The notes: generated by a model not told the origin, from the letters alone. A stretch of DNA of 64,000 nucleotides from Streptomyces sp. WZ-12 (GCF_028898845.1 NZ_CP118574.1:7799001-7863000), one strand, 5' to 3'. Numbered from the stretch's first letter, positions 44,419 to 53,293 are shown. A program made the numbers and translations.

Positions 44419-44689
44419 CTCAGGCCCCCTGAGGGCGCGTTACGGACTGGAGGTGGCTCACGGCCGTCCGTTCCGCGTCCTTGTAGGCGGCGGTGTTGGT
44501 CCGCAGCCGGTCGGCGTCACTAGTCAGCACTCACAACTTCCCTCGTATCGCGCCGAGTTCATCGGTGCCCGATCGCGGGGTGGCTTCGACAGTCGCCCGC
44601 GCCGTTGGTGAAGTGGACAGAGCGCCCCCGAGATCCGATATGATCATGATGCAGCTTCGGTCCGCGACAGCGGGCGGGACGCATGCGTC

Positions 44690-44803
44690 TGTGGTCCAAG
44701 GAAAGACGTCCACCAACCGGTGGGAGATGCAGGTGCAAGGCCGGCCAGGCGCTCGGTAGAAGGGGCCGTTCCTCGTTACGGGGGACGGCCCCTTCGTTGT
44801 TTT
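44690..44803 (+). ncRNA. Candidate structured RNA or leader ending in an intrinsic terminator
   Basis: The stretch has a small hairpin CCACC-AACC-GGTGG (44710-44723), a GGCCGGCC palindrome (44739-44746), and then a perfect 11-bp stem GAAGGGGCCGT/ACGGCCCCTTC (44759-44769 with 44785-44795) followed by GTTGTTTTC. It is not protein-like in any frame. A classical T-run terminator is unusual for this genome. It could end a small RNA or act as an attenuator for the small gene at 44947. The RNA family is unknown. Confidence 0.35.
44759..44803 (+). terminator. Rho-independent terminator
   Basis: A perfect 11-bp GC-rich stem (44759-44769 with 44785-44795), extended by CC/GG in the loop, is followed directly by a T-rich tail GTTGTTTTC. 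It is the clearest intrinsic terminator in the window. Confidence 0.8.
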
Positions 44804-44946
44804 CTGGGGACCCCTCGGCGTGCGCCGTCGCGAACTTCCGCCCTGGCGTTCGCCTCTTCGGGTTGTGGTTGCGGCAAAGCGCTTCAGGTGCCTGGTCCGG
44901 GCCGGTATCTTGGACAGCTTAACCGCGTCGGAGCAGGGAGGACGGT

Positions 44947-45117
44947 ATGAGCAGCGTGCCATGGACCATCGAGCGAATTCGTGAGGCACTAGCCAGCCCG
45001 TCCCTCGCCCGGCGCTTCGACGACGAGATCGATCGTGCGTCGGCGGACGAGCTCCTCGACGTCTTCACGAAGTGGCAGCGGATCGCGGGCGGTTTGCGGG
45101 CGACCGTCGACCGCTGA
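44947..45117 (+). CDS. Small helical protein, possibly DUF6247-related
   Basis: ATG 44947 has GGGAGGA six bases upstream. The 56-aa product (SSVPWTIERIREALASPSLA, RRFDDEIDRASADELLDVFT, KWQRIAGGLRATVDR) is acidic to neutral and all-helical. It resembles the short antitoxin-like/DUF6247 proteins in streptomycetes that have the pattern of Ile-R-E-A-L then F-E-E. No partner toxin gene is adjacent. Function unknown. Confidence 0.6.
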   Translation: MSSVPWTIERIREALASPSLARRFDDEIDRASADELLDVFTKWQRIAGGLRATVDR

Positions 45118-45350
45118 CGCGCGCCGGCCGGTCCCGCGGACAACCATGCTGGATCGGGCCGTAGTTGGGACATGTGACGATCCGTTCGCGACCACCTCCA
45201 GCGTCGTGACCGCGGCCGTCAGTCGGATCGGATGCGGCCCTGTCAGGCACGGGGGCGAGCCCGTACGATCGGGCTGCGCGCGCCGAAGAGCCCCGTGCGT
45301 TATGCGTGGTGCGTTGGGTTGACTGTGAACTGACTGGAGGGGCGGTCGTC

Positions 45351-46721
45351 ATGAACATCCCTGGTCCTGAGGTCCGGGCGGATGGTGGGGCGGGCGCCAT
45401 CGCGGCCGCGGGCGGACTGCACACGTACCAACTCCAACTGCACGCCGACCACGGGCCCGTCGTGCGGTTCCCACTCCCGGGCGCGGGTGAGGCGGTGTCG
45501 ATCGCCGATCCGGTGTTGTTGGAGGCCGTGGCGGGCATCGACGAGCGGCCGGAGCGGCTGTTCGCGTTCCTGGACCCGCTCTGCGAGGCGGGCAACCTCC
45601 AGGTGATGCCGGCCGAGGAGCACGGGCCGTGGCGGCAACTGCTGCTGTCCGTACTGGCCGGACGGCCGTCCCACGAGCGGCACTTCGCGCAGTTCACGGA
45701 GTTGGTGACGGTGCTCGCGGATCGTTGGGCGGAGCAGGCCGAGGAGGTCGAGCCGGCTGGGGGAGCTGTCGAACTCGACCAACCCGACGGCGTCCAGCGG
45801 GCGTCCGTCGCGTTGCAGAAGGACCTCACGGCGCTGTCGCTGCGCATGATCGGTGGGTATGCGCTGGGTGGCGAAGTGGCCGATCCGAACGGCGTGGTCG
45901 CCGCGTTCGAGGACGTACTCACCGCCCACCTGGGGCGGCTCTACGACGCGCCGCCCGCGGCCGTGCAAGCCGCGCGCGACGCACGGGCCGACGCCGCCCT
46001 GGCCCATCTACGCGCCACCGTCGACGAGTTGGTCGGCGCGCACCGCTCCGACGGCCGCACGGACCGGAGCGATCTCATCGGCGCGCTCGTGGCGGCCGGC
46101 GAGCGGCCCGCGCGCATCCGCGACACCGTCATGGTGACGATGCTGGCCGCCCACCACACGACCGGGGTGGCGGTGTCCTGGACCCTGCACCTGCTCGGCC
46201 AGCACCCCGACGTCGCCGAACGGGTCGCCGACGAACTGGACCAGGTGCTCGGCACGCGCCCCGCACCCGACTACGCCGATCTGCGCCGACTCCGCTACCT
46301 GGACATGACGCTCAAGGAAGCGATGCGGCTCTATCCGCCCGGCCCGTATGGCGCGCGGGAGACGTCCGAAGCCCTCGTGGTGGGCGACTACGAGATCCCG
46401 GCCGGGACGACGGTCTTCTGTCCGTTCTGGGCCGTGCACATGAACCCCGACTACTGGCCCGAGCCGGAGCGGTTCCGGCCCGAGCGCTTCACGCCGGAAG
46501 AGGCGGCCGGGCGGCCGAGGCTGGCGTACATCCCGTTCGGCTTCGGGCCGCGAAGCTGTGAGGGCGCCGGACTGGCCACGGTCGAGGCCGAGTTGATGCT
46601 CGCCGTCCTGCTCAAGCGCTTCCGCTTCCGGCCCGTACCGGGGCACGAGGTGACGCCGATCGAACGGTTCGTCCTGTGGGCGGCCGACGACATCCGCATG
46701 ACGGTGAGCCTGCGGGGTTAG
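45351..46721 (+). CDS. Cytochrome P450
   Basis: The start at ATG 45351 follows GGAGGGG, giving 456 aa. The haem-binding loop is FGFGPRSCEGAGLA with the axial Cys near residue 401. The K-helix ExxR is LKEAMRLYPPGPYGARET, and the PERF region is PEPERFRPERFTPEE. The I-helix has MLAAHHTTGVAVSW, where the usual Gly of AGxxT is replaced, though the Thr pair remains. This is the CYP102/CYP4-like class by length and PERF form, not the short CYP107 type. No ferredoxin or ferredoxin reductase is adjacent, so the redox partner is elsewhere. Substrate unknown. Confidence 0.9.
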   Translation: MNIPGPEVRADGGAGAIAAAGGLHTYQLQLHADHGPVVRFPLPGAGEAVSIADPVLLEAVAGIDERPERLFAFLDPLCEAGNLQVMPAEEHGPWRQLLLSVLAGRPSHERHFAQFTELVTVLADRWAEQAEEVEPAGGAVELDQPDGVQRASVALQKDLTALSLRMIGGYALGGEVADPNGVVAAFEDVLTAHLGRLYDAPPAAVQAARDARADAALAHLRATVDELVGAHRSDGRTDRSDLIGALVAAGERPARIRDTVMVTMLAAHHTTGVAVSWTLHLLGQHPDVAERVADELDQVLGTRPAPDYADLRRLRYLDMTLKEAMRLYPPGPYGARETSEALVVGDYEIPAGTTVFCPFWAVHMNPDYWPEPERFRPERFTPEEAAGRPRLAYIPFGFGPRSCEGAGLATVEAELMLAVLLKRFRFRPVPGHEVTPIERFVLWAADDIRMTVSLRG

Positions 46722-46826
46722 CTCCCGACCGCCGGGGAGGGGGAACGGGGCGCGCGCCCCCAGCCCCCTCGCCTCTTTCGGCTGTCTCTATTCTTCTCTC
46801 AACTCCCTTTCCAGTAAGGAGATTTG

Positions 46827-48263
46827 ATGCTCTTGCCTCGACGTCGCCTCAGACGGATATGTGCCGTCGCGGGGGTGTGCACGCTCGCGCTCACGGGACT
46901 CTCCGTCCCGGCCGCCGCCGATCCGGGGCCCCGGGTGCGCGTGGAAGTCCCCGGCCCGGCGCCCGATGACCCGGCGGCCGCCGACGGTCCGGCCGGATCT
47001 GGCTATCGCTACGTTCCCCGCAGCTTCCCCCGCGCTCCCGCCGCCAGTCTGACCCCCGTCGGCCTGACCGCCGCCGCGCAGGGCGCCGACGGTCAGGTCA
47101 CCAAGGTCATCGACAACGGCGACCCCAAGGACCGGCTCGACGTCGTCGTGGTCGGCGACGGCTACACCGCGGACCAACTCGACCAGTTCCACACCGACGC
47201 CAAGCAGAAGTGGCACGACTTCCTCGGCGTGGAGCCGTACCGGACCTACCAGAAGCTCTTCAATGTCTGGACCGTCGACGCGGTCTCCCAAGACAGCGGG
47301 GTCAGCGGGGATCCCGGCAAGGACGTGGTCCGCAACACGGCACTCGGCGCGCACTTCTGGTGCGACGGCACCGAGCGCCTGCTCTGCATCGACCAATCGA
47401 AGGTCGACTCCTACGTCGCCAAGGCACCGCAGGCCGACCTGGTGATCGTGCTCGCCAACAGCGCGAAGTACGGCGGCGCCGGCTACAACGAGGCCAGCCC
47501 GACGCTCGGTTACGAAGGCATCGCCACCGCCTCCGCGCACGACGAGGCGTCCAGTCAGGTCGCCGTCCACGAGACCGGCCACTCCCTCGGCAAACTGGCC
47601 GACGAGTACTCCTACCCGGGCGTCCCCGAGTACCAGCAGTACACCGGGCCCGAGAAGCCGGAGTCCAACTCGTCCGTGTTGAACGCGGGCGCCATGGCCG
47701 CCGGGCGCACCAAGTGGTACCGCTGGCTGGGCGCGGCCTCGCCGGACGGCGGCACGGTCGGCGCGTTCGAGGGCGGCAACTACTACGTGAAGGGCTTGTA
47801 CCGCCCCACGGCCGACTCCCTGATGCGGACCCTCGGCAGGCCCTTCAACCTGCCTGGCGCAGAAGCCATGATCGCCGGGTTCTACCGGCACGCCTCGCCG
47901 GCCGCCCCGGTCGATCGAACCCAACGGGGGAGTACCACGGCGAGCCTGGCCCTGCCCCGGGCGGGCGACGTCGCGCACGGCGAGGTACTCGTCCGCTGGT
48001 ATCTCGACGGCCGCGAACTGCGCGGCTACCGCGACCGCGATCGCGTGACGCTCCGTCAACTCGCGGTCGGGAGAGGCCGCCACCGCCTGACGGCGACCGT
48101 CACCGACGCCACCTCCGCGGTACGGGACCCGGCGGTGCGCGCGAAGCTGACCGGCTCCACGGGCTGGACCGTTCAACACGGCACGGGCTCGGCCACGGAC
48201 CTCGCCTCCCGGATCGTGGCGACGCCGGATGCCGCGGCGGTGCCTGGACGGGCGGGGCGTTAG
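46827..48263 (+). CDS. Secreted zinc metallopeptidase, M64 (IgA-peptidase-like) family
   Basis: The start at ATG 46827 follows AAGGAG, giving 478 aa. The signal peptide is MLLPRRRLRRICAVAGVCTL through VPAAADP. The M64 core has DRLDVVVVGDGYTADQLDQF near residue 100 and the zinc site QVAVHETGHSLGKLADEY (HExxH with a downstream acidic ligand) near residue 250. A C-terminal beta domain (about 370-460) may assist substrate binding. It is probably exported and calcium-stabilised like relatives. It follows the P450 by 105 bp of CT-rich sequence, so co-transcription is not assured. Confidence 0.88.
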   Translation: MLLPRRRLRRICAVAGVCTLALTGLSVPAAADPGPRVRVEVPGPAPDDPAAADGPAGSGYRYVPRSFPRAPAASLTPVGLTAAAQGADGQVTKVIDNGDPKDRLDVVVVGDGYTADQLDQFHTDAKQKWHDFLGVEPYRTYQKLFNVWTVDAVSQDSGVSGDPGKDVVRNTALGAHFWCDGTERLLCIDQSKVDSYVAKAPQADLVIVLANSAKYGGAGYNEASPTLGYEGIATASAHDEASSQVAVHETGHSLGKLADEYSYPGVPEYQQYTGPEKPESNSSVLNAGAMAAGRTKWYRWLGAASPDGGTVGAFEGGNYYVKGLYRPTADSLMRTLGRPFNLPGAEAMIAGFYRHASPAAPVDRTQRGSTTASLALPRAGDVAHGEVLVRWYLDGRELRGYRDRDRVTLRQLAVGRGRHRLTATVTDATSAVRDPAVRAKLTGSTGWTVQHGTGSATDLASRIVATPDAAAVPGRAGR

Positions 48264-48316
48264 CGGGAGAGGCCCCATCGTTGGGCTTCCCCGGCAGGTG
48301 CGTCCCCGGCGGGCGC

Positions 48317-48342
48317 GGGCGTACCGGGTAACCGGTACGCCC
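48317..48342. terminator. Bidirectional-type hairpin
   Basis: A perfect 11-bp stem GGGCGTACCGG (48317-48327) pairs with 48332-48342 across a GTAA tetraloop, between the convergent M64 and SGNH genes. Confidence 0.65.
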
Positions 48343-48368
48343 CTGCCCGTACCCGTTCCTGCCCGCCC

Positions 48369-49565
48369 TCAGGCACCGGCTCCGCCGCGCTCCCCGAACG
48401 GACCGTCGTCGGAGAACGCCAACTCGGCGAAGCGTGCGCCGATCCGGCGGTGCGCGGCCGCGTCCGGATGGAGGCCGTCGGGCAGCGGCAGCTCGGCGAA
48501 GTCCGCCTCGCCGTAGAGCTCGCGACCGTCGAGGTAGTAGAGGTTCGGGTCCTCGGCGGCGCGCTGTGCCACGATGCGGGCCAGCTCGTCCCGGATGACG
48601 TTCAGGGTGAGCTTGCCGTTCGCGCGGTCCGCCGGGTCGCCCGTGGCCACGAACCGCAGTTGCCCGGTGCTGAGGGAGCTGAAGTCCGGAGCGCAGGGGC
48701 CGGGCGTGTCCTCGTGGATGGGGCACAGGATCGACGAGACGACCAGCAGTGGGGTGGTGGGGTGGCCCTCGCGGACGGTGTCGAGGAAGCCGTGGACGGC
48801 CGGAGTGAAGGCGCGCAGCCGCATCAGGTCGGCGTTGACCAGATTGATCCCCATCTTGATGCTGAGCAGATCGGCGGGGGTGTCGCGCAACGCGCGGGCG
48901 GTGAACGGGTCGAGCAGTGCGCTGCCGCCCAGGCCCAGGTTGATCAGCTCCACGCCGCCGAGGGAGGCGGCGAGCGCGGGCCAGGTGGTGGTCGGGCTGG
49001 CCGCGTCCGAGCCGTGGCTGATCGAACTGCCGTGGTGCAGCCACACCTTGCGGCCGCGGTCCGGCGCGGGTTCGACGGGGGCGTCGGTGCGCAGCGCGAC
49101 GAGCTCGGTGGTCTCGTTGTGCGGCAACCAGATCTCGACGTCCTTGACGCGGTCCGGCAGTTCGGCGAAGCGCAGGGTGCCGGTCGGGCCGGGTTGGTGC
49201 TCGAAGGTTCCGGTGGCCATGTCGATGGTGAGGGTGGCACCGCCGAACACGCTGTGCTGACCGGCCAGTTGGCCGTCGACGAGGAGGTCGTACACCCCGT
49301 CCGGGCGGGCCGGCGCCCCCACGTAGACCCGCTTGGTGGGCAGCGTCTCCAACTCGACGACGGTGGCCCGCGTACGGAACGCCAGTCGCACGCCGGAGGG
49401 TTGGGACTCGGCCATGGCGAGCTGGCCGTCCGCGTACTGGGCGCGGGCCCGTGCGGGCAGCCGGTGCGGTAGCAGGCCGTGCGCGGTGTGCTCCAGGTCG
49501 AGCGCGCCGCGCACGAGGTCCGGGGTGAGGGGGGTGGTGATCAAGGTGTGCTGCTCGGTGCTCAT
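48369..49565 (-). CDS. SGNH/GDSL-type hydrolase
   Basis: The start at ATG 49565 (MSTEQHTLITTPLTPDLVRG) gives 398 aa. An N-terminal beta-sandwich-like region (about 1-180) precedes the SGNH domain. Block I is WLHHGSSISHGSDA with the nucleophile Ser in GSS rather than GDS; block II is INLGLGGSALLD; block V is PDGLHPDAAAHRRIG with the catalytic Asp and His. There is no signal peptide. The layout resembles SGNH esterases with an N-terminal jelly-roll (CE2-like or lipase GDSL_2). The TetR gene upstream on the same strand may control it. Confidence 0.85.
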   Translation of the reverse strand: MSTEQHTLITTPLTPDLVRGALDLEHTAHGLLPHRLPARARAQYADGQLAMAESQPSGVRLAFRTRATVVELETLPTKRVYVGAPARPDGVYDLLVDGQLAGQHSVFGGATLTIDMATGTFEHQPGPTGTLRFAELPDRVKDVEIWLPHNETTELVALRTDAPVEPAPDRGRKVWLHHGSSISHGSDAASPTTTWPALAASLGGVELINLGLGGSALLDPFTARALRDTPADLLSIKMGINLVNADLMRLRAFTPAVHGFLDTVREGHPTTPLLVVSSILCPIHEDTPGPCAPDFSSLSTGQLRFVATGDPADRANGKLTLNVIRDELARIVAQRAAEDPNLYYLDGRELYGEADFAELPLPDGLHPDAAAHRRIGARFAELAFSDDGPFGERGGAGA

Positions 49566-49719
49566 CTCGTTGCCTCTGCTGGCGTCGGCGGCCGGTTGAT
49601 CGGGGTGTGGGCGGGCGGGCTGGGTCGGAGGATTCGAGCCGTTGTGGGTACGGCAGTTGTTGCGGTTGCGGAGGTGTCGGGCCGGTTGGGCGTGAGCGCG
49701 GTGGTTGCCTGGCCGGCGT

Positions 49720-50289
49720 TCAGCGCGCGGGCCAGTTCCGCAACAGGGCGTCAAGGGCGTCCAGGACCCGCGACCAGGATTCCTGCGAGTCGGGTGCGCT
49801 GTGACTGAACCCTCCGGCCAACTCCAGGCTGACGTAGCCGTGGAAGACGCTGCCCAGCATCCGCACGGCATGGGTCTGGTCCGGCTCCGTCAGGTGGTAG
49901 CCGCGCAGGATCGCCCGCATCATCTGCGCGTGCTTGACGCCCGCGCTCGCCGCCGCGGTCTTTGGGTCGAGCCTGAACTGAGCGGCGGCGTAGCGGCCGG
50001 GGTGCTCCTGGGCGTAGTCGCGGTAGACGTTGGCGAAGGCGGTCAGGGCGTCCCGGCCGGCGCGTCCCGCCAGGGCCTCGGCGGCCCGGTCGGCGAGTTC
50101 TTCCAGGGCGAGCAGGGCGATCCTGGTCTTGAGGTCCTGCGAGTTCTTCACGTGCGAGTACAGGCTCGCGACCTTGACGTCGAACCGCCTGGCGAGCGCC
50201 GAGGCGGTCACCTGCTCGAAACCCACCTCGTCGGCCAACTCGGCCCCCGCCCGGACCAGACGTTCCGTGGTCAGCCCTACGCGCACCAT
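49720..50289 (-). CDS. TetR-family transcriptional regulator
   Basis: This 189-aa protein has an N-terminal helix-turn-helix (LTTERLVRAGAELADEVGFE, QVTASALARRFDVKVASLYS, HVKNSQDLKTRI) and a C-terminal TetR_C-type ligand domain (WSRVLDALDALLRNW at the end). It begins MVRVG at ATG 50289, 33 bp from a perfect palindrome that is its likely operator. The SGNH hydrolase gene lies 155 bp downstream on the same strand and may be regulated with it. Confidence 0.9.
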   Translation of the reverse strand: MVRVGLTTERLVRAGAELADEVGFEQVTASALARRFDVKVASLYSHVKNSQDLKTRIALLALEELADRAAEALAGRAGRDALTAFANVYRDYAQEHPGRYAAAQFRLDPKTAAASAGVKHAQMMRAILRGYHLTEPDQTHAVRMLGSVFHGYVSLELAGGFSHSAPDSQESWSRVLDALDALLRNWPAR

Positions 50290-50321
50290 GACGGTTGCCG
50301 CTCCCTTGAATGCTCCAACTT

Positions 50322-50342
50322 TTCCCTAAAAGCTTTAGGGAA
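50322..50342. promoter_or_regulatory. TetR operator TTCCCTAAA-AGC-TTTAGGGAA
   Basis: A perfect 9-3-9 inverted repeat lies immediately upstream of the TetR gene. It is AT-richer than its surroundings and sits where the promoter should be, so autorepression is the simplest reading. Confidence 0.7.
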
Positions 50343-50616
50343 GTGAGTGTAGCACTTAGGTTCGGGTGGGTGCCGTGTGGAGGTGCGCGCACGCGGATAC
50401 GGGCATGGGTGTGCCTGTGGGCGTCGGTGTCGGCGTCGGTGTGGGCAGGGACGCGGGGCGGGCGTGCGGCGGGTGGGGGGTGCCGGTGGGGACCTCCTGC
50501 GTTCGCATCCCCACCGGCACGCAGCCGTCATCAACTAGCCGTGTCGGAACGGCACTTGGACCGGATCGGCACTTGGGTCAGACCGTCACTGGGATCGGAC
50601 CGTGGCTGGTCTCAGA
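50343..50616. other. Intergenic sequence with GTCGGYGT-type short repeats
   Basis: No gene is recognisable. A stretch near 50405-50450 repeats GGTGT/GGCGTCGGTGT several times, giving a low-complexity Gly/Val frame. The rest is the 3' flank of the minus-strand gene ending at 50617. Confidence 0.45.
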
Positions 50617-51237
50617 TCACTGCTGGGCGCACGCCGTCGTCGGGACCGGTTGCCGCACCGTGATCGCGTTGACGCGGATCGCGCACTGTGCGACGTCGTC
50701 CATGTTGAGCGCGCCGATCTTGTCCGGGCTCAGTGCGATCGTGATGTTGATGCAGAAGGCGACGGCGTAGAGGGAGCCGCCGCTGTCCTCGTCCTGGACG
50801 GTGAACAGCAGGTTGTAGCGGTAGCTGGTGCTGTCGGGGGAGTCGCCGTGGACGGAGAAGTGCGCGCCGTCTTGGTCGCGCAGGCCGACGAAGACCTCGG
50901 TGAGTGCGGCCTCGGCCTTCTCCCAGAAGGCGGGGTGGTCGAAGGGTTGGGGAAGTGCCTGGCGGAGCGCCTCCCGAAGGGACATCACCAGCACGCCGAT
51001 CGGTGCGGTCTCTTGGAGGCCCCAACCGCGGACGATCTTGACGGTGGAGCCTTCGGGAACGGCGCTGGCGGCCCGGCTGACCTCGCCGAAGTCGACGTCC
51101 GCGGTTGCCGGCGCGATCGCGCGCTGGAACGTGTCGGCAATGGCCTGCGCCCGTTCCAGAGCGGCGGAGCCCACCTCGAAGACCGTCTTGAAGGGTGCCT
51201 TGAAGGCCGTCCTCGCGGCGGCGGGTTGGTCGGACAT
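50617..51237 (-). CDS. Conserved hypothetical protein, not recognised
   Basis: This 206-aa protein has no signal peptide or membrane helix. It begins MSDQPAAARTAFKAPFKTVF and is amphipathic-helical at the N-terminus (VGSAALERAQAIADTFQRAI). A mixed alpha/beta region follows (TVKIVRGWGLQETAPIGVLV, AHFSVHGDSPDSTSYRYNLL, FTVQDEDSGGSLYAVAFCIN). I see no catalytic motif. It is monocistronic between the TetR regulator and the MFS transporter, all on the minus strand. No function is proposed. Confidence 0.7.
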   Translation of the reverse strand: MSDQPAAARTAFKAPFKTVFEVGSAALERAQAIADTFQRAIAPATADVDFGEVSRAASAVPEGSTVKIVRGWGLQETAPIGVLVMSLREALRQALPQPFDHPAFWEKAEAALTEVFVGLRDQDGAHFSVHGDSPDSTSYRYNLLFTVQDEDSGGSLYAVAFCINITIALSPDKIGALNMDDVAQCAIRVNAITVRQPVPTTACAQQ

Positions 51238-51387
51238 GACTGCTCCTCACATGCGGGAAATCGCGTCGCGCCGACCGGAAGTATGCCCCCGCGCCTGCTC
51301 GGTGGCGTCACCGCCCTCGCCTTACGCCCGGCGCCCCGGCCGGAGGCGGAGCGGCGAACTGCCCTGATGACCCGTCACCGAACGCGG

Positions 51388-52779
51388 TCAAGAACCCGCA
51401 GAGTCAACGGAACCCGTAGGCCCGACGGAGCCCGCTGACCCAACGGAACCCCCAGGCTCCGCAGGGCGAACGGTCCCGCCGCTACCCGCAGCCCCCACCG
51501 GCTCGGCAGGCCCCGCGTCCGTACCACTCCGCCCACCCTGTCCGTGCCGTCCCCGCAACCCCGGCGTGCGGACCCCCACCGTCACCACGGCCGCCAGGCA
51601 CAGCACCCCACCGCTGACCAACGCCACCGTTCCCGACGTTGCGTTCGCCACCACCCCGCCCCGCATATTGCCGAGGTCCGGCCCGGCCTGGCCCACGATC
51701 TGTTCCGCTGCGCCGACCCGACCCAGCAACGCACTCGGGGTGTGTGACTGGACGATGGTGCCCCGGGACACCACGGACACGGTGTCCGCCGCACCCGCCA
51801 GGACCAGACAGGCCAACGCCAGCCACCTGTTGGGCGCGAGGCCGAACAGGGCGAGCGCCAGACCCCAGCCCGCCGAGCCGCCGAGCATGACCAGACCGGG
51901 CCTGGGCAGCCTGGTGAACGTCCCGGAGAAGAGCGAGGCCGCGAGGCCGCCGATCGAGACCGCGGACAGGAACAGGCCCAACGTGCGCGGACCGCCCCCG
52001 AACCGTTCGGCGTTGACCAGTGGGAACAGGCTGATCGGCATCGACAGCACGGTGGTTGCGAGATCGGTCAGCAACGCCCCGCGAACGGCGGGCGTGCGGG
52101 CCAGGAAGGCGAGCCCGTCCGCAACGTCCCGCAGCCCGGCCCGCGCCGACCCGGCGTTCCCCTCCGGTCTCCCGCCCGTTGCGCTCGACGGCAGCCTCAA
52201 CGCCCCGTACAACGCACCGGCGAAACTGAGCGCGTCGAGGGCGTAACAGGCACCGACCCCCGGCCCGCCCAGCATCAGCCCGGCCAACGCCGGCCCGACC
52301 AACATCGCGCCCTGGAAGGAGATCCGCCGCAATGCCAGCCCGGCGGCCAGCTGTTCCCCGGGCAGCAGCGCCGGAACGAACGTCTTGGCCGCCGGCCCAC
52401 CGCCCGCCACGAAGCAGGACTGCACCGCCACCAGCAGCACCACCCCCACCACCGGCACGCCGCCGCCGAACCCCTGCACCGCCAGCGCCACCGAACACAC
52501 GGCCTGGCCGGCCGTCATCGCCACGTAGCACGTCCGTCGGTCCACGCGGTCGACCACCGCACCCGCGAACAGTCCCAGCGCGATGAGGGGAACCGCCTGG
52601 GCCAGTGCGACCGCACCGCTCCAGACGGTGCTGTGCGTCATCTGCCAGACCTGGAACATCACGGCGACGACGGTCATTTGACCGCCGAACCCGGAGAGCG
52701 TCTGGCCGACCCAGAGCCGCCGAAACGCCCGCGACGTCCGCAACGGCGTGACGTCGATCAGCGCGCGCCTCACTCCCAC
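51388..52779 (-). CDS. MFS transporter, drug-efflux type
   Basis: This 463-aa protein starts at GTG 52779 and overlaps the MarR stop by 10 bp. It has 12 predicted helices; the loop 2-3 motif A variant is LFAGAVVDRVDRRTCYVA (G-x-x-x-D-R-x-x-R-R). Repeated Gly-Ser-Val elements make up the C-terminal tail (PGGSVGSAGSVGPTGSVDSA), outside the membrane core. The MarR partner and a perfect operator suggest substrate-induced efflux; the substrate is unknown. Confidence 0.88.
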   Translation of the reverse strand: MGVRRALIDVTPLRTSRAFRRLWVGQTLSGFGGQMTVVAVMFQVWQMTHSTVWSGAVALAQAVPLIALGLFAGAVVDRVDRRTCYVAMTAGQAVCSVALAVQGFGGGVPVVGVVLLVAVQSCFVAGGGPAAKTFVPALLPGEQLAAGLALRRISFQGAMLVGPALAGLMLGGPGVGACYALDALSFAGALYGALRLPSSATGGRPEGNAGSARAGLRDVADGLAFLARTPAVRGALLTDLATTVLSMPISLFPLVNAERFGGGPRTLGLFLSAVSIGGLAASLFSGTFTRLPRPGLVMLGGSAGWGLALALFGLAPNRWLALACLVLAGAADTVSVVSRGTIVQSHTPSALLGRVGAAEQIVGQAGPDLGNMRGGVVANATSGTVALVSGGVLCLAAVVTVGVRTPGLRGRHGQGGRSGTDAGPAEPVGAAGSGGTVRPAEPGGSVGSAGSVGPTGSVDSAGS

Positions 52780-53282
52780 GCGGGATCCGCCGCCAGCTTC
52801 GCCACGATCCGGTCGTGGAAGCTCTTGCGTTCCAACGCCCGCTCGACGTCGACGACGACCCGGGAGAGCGGGTACGGCACCTCGGCCTCAACCTCCGCCA
52901 GCGCGGCCTCAGTTGCCCGCCACTCCGCCGCCAACCGCCCGATGGCGGCCCGCGCCTTGTCCGTCAGCGCCACCTGCTTGCTGCGCGCGTCCTCGCCGGT
53001 CACGGTCTCGACCCAGCCGGCCGCCCGCATCGCGGCCACCTTCTGACTGAGTGCGGAATGCGTCCGGCCGACCGACTCGGCCAGCGCCGTGATCGTCATC
53101 GGCCCACAGGCATGCAGCCGCAACAATTCCTGCACGAAACTGGGCTTCAGCCCCTCGATCCGCCGCTCCGCATAGACCCGCGCAATCTCCGCATCCATCC
53201 GCTCCTGCAACAGCCGCAGGGGCCGCCACAGACTCTCCTGACTGGGATCGCTACCGGGGTCGGTGGTGGGGGAGTCGCTCAT
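52770..53282 (-). CDS. MarR-family transcriptional regulator
   Basis: The start at ATG 53282 (MSDSPTTDPGSDPSQESLWR) gives 170 aa. The winged helix contains CGPMTITALAESVGRTHSAL (recognition region) and SQKVAAMRAAGWVETVTGED with wing residues. A palindrome sits 12 bp upstream of the start. Its stop overlaps the MFS start, so regulator and pump are one transcript, presumably repressed until a toxic ligand binds MarR. Confidence 0.9.
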   Translation of the reverse strand: MSDSPTTDPGSDPSQESLWRPLRLLQERMDAEIARVYAERRIEGLKPSFVQELLRLHACGPMTITALAESVGRTHSALSQKVAAMRAAGWVETVTGEDARSKQVALTDKARAAIGRLAAEWRATEAALAEVEAEVPYPLSRVVVDVERALERKSFHDRIVAKLAADPAWE

Positions 53283-53293
53283 ACCGCAACCAT

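Larger units (their letters stand above)
43634..44946. other. 1.3-kb decayed intergenic region
   Basis: No intact gene is recognisable. On the minus strand, fragments in different frames suggest former small secreted or T7SS-type proteins: a WXG100-like stretch (DADRLRTNTAAYKDAERTAV) near 44430-44520, a conserved-looking 59-aa piece at 44239-44418, and a terminal membrane helix (LALGPAIALVGLAVAAFGFN) near 44055-44140. On the plus strand a strong terminator lies at 44759-44803. Confidence 0.45.

Noticed and set aside
50366..50770. Plus-strand frame with VGVGVGVG repeats
   Set aside because: It arises from a GTCGGYGT low-complexity run, crosses the 3' end of the minus-strand gene, and lacks a ribosome site.
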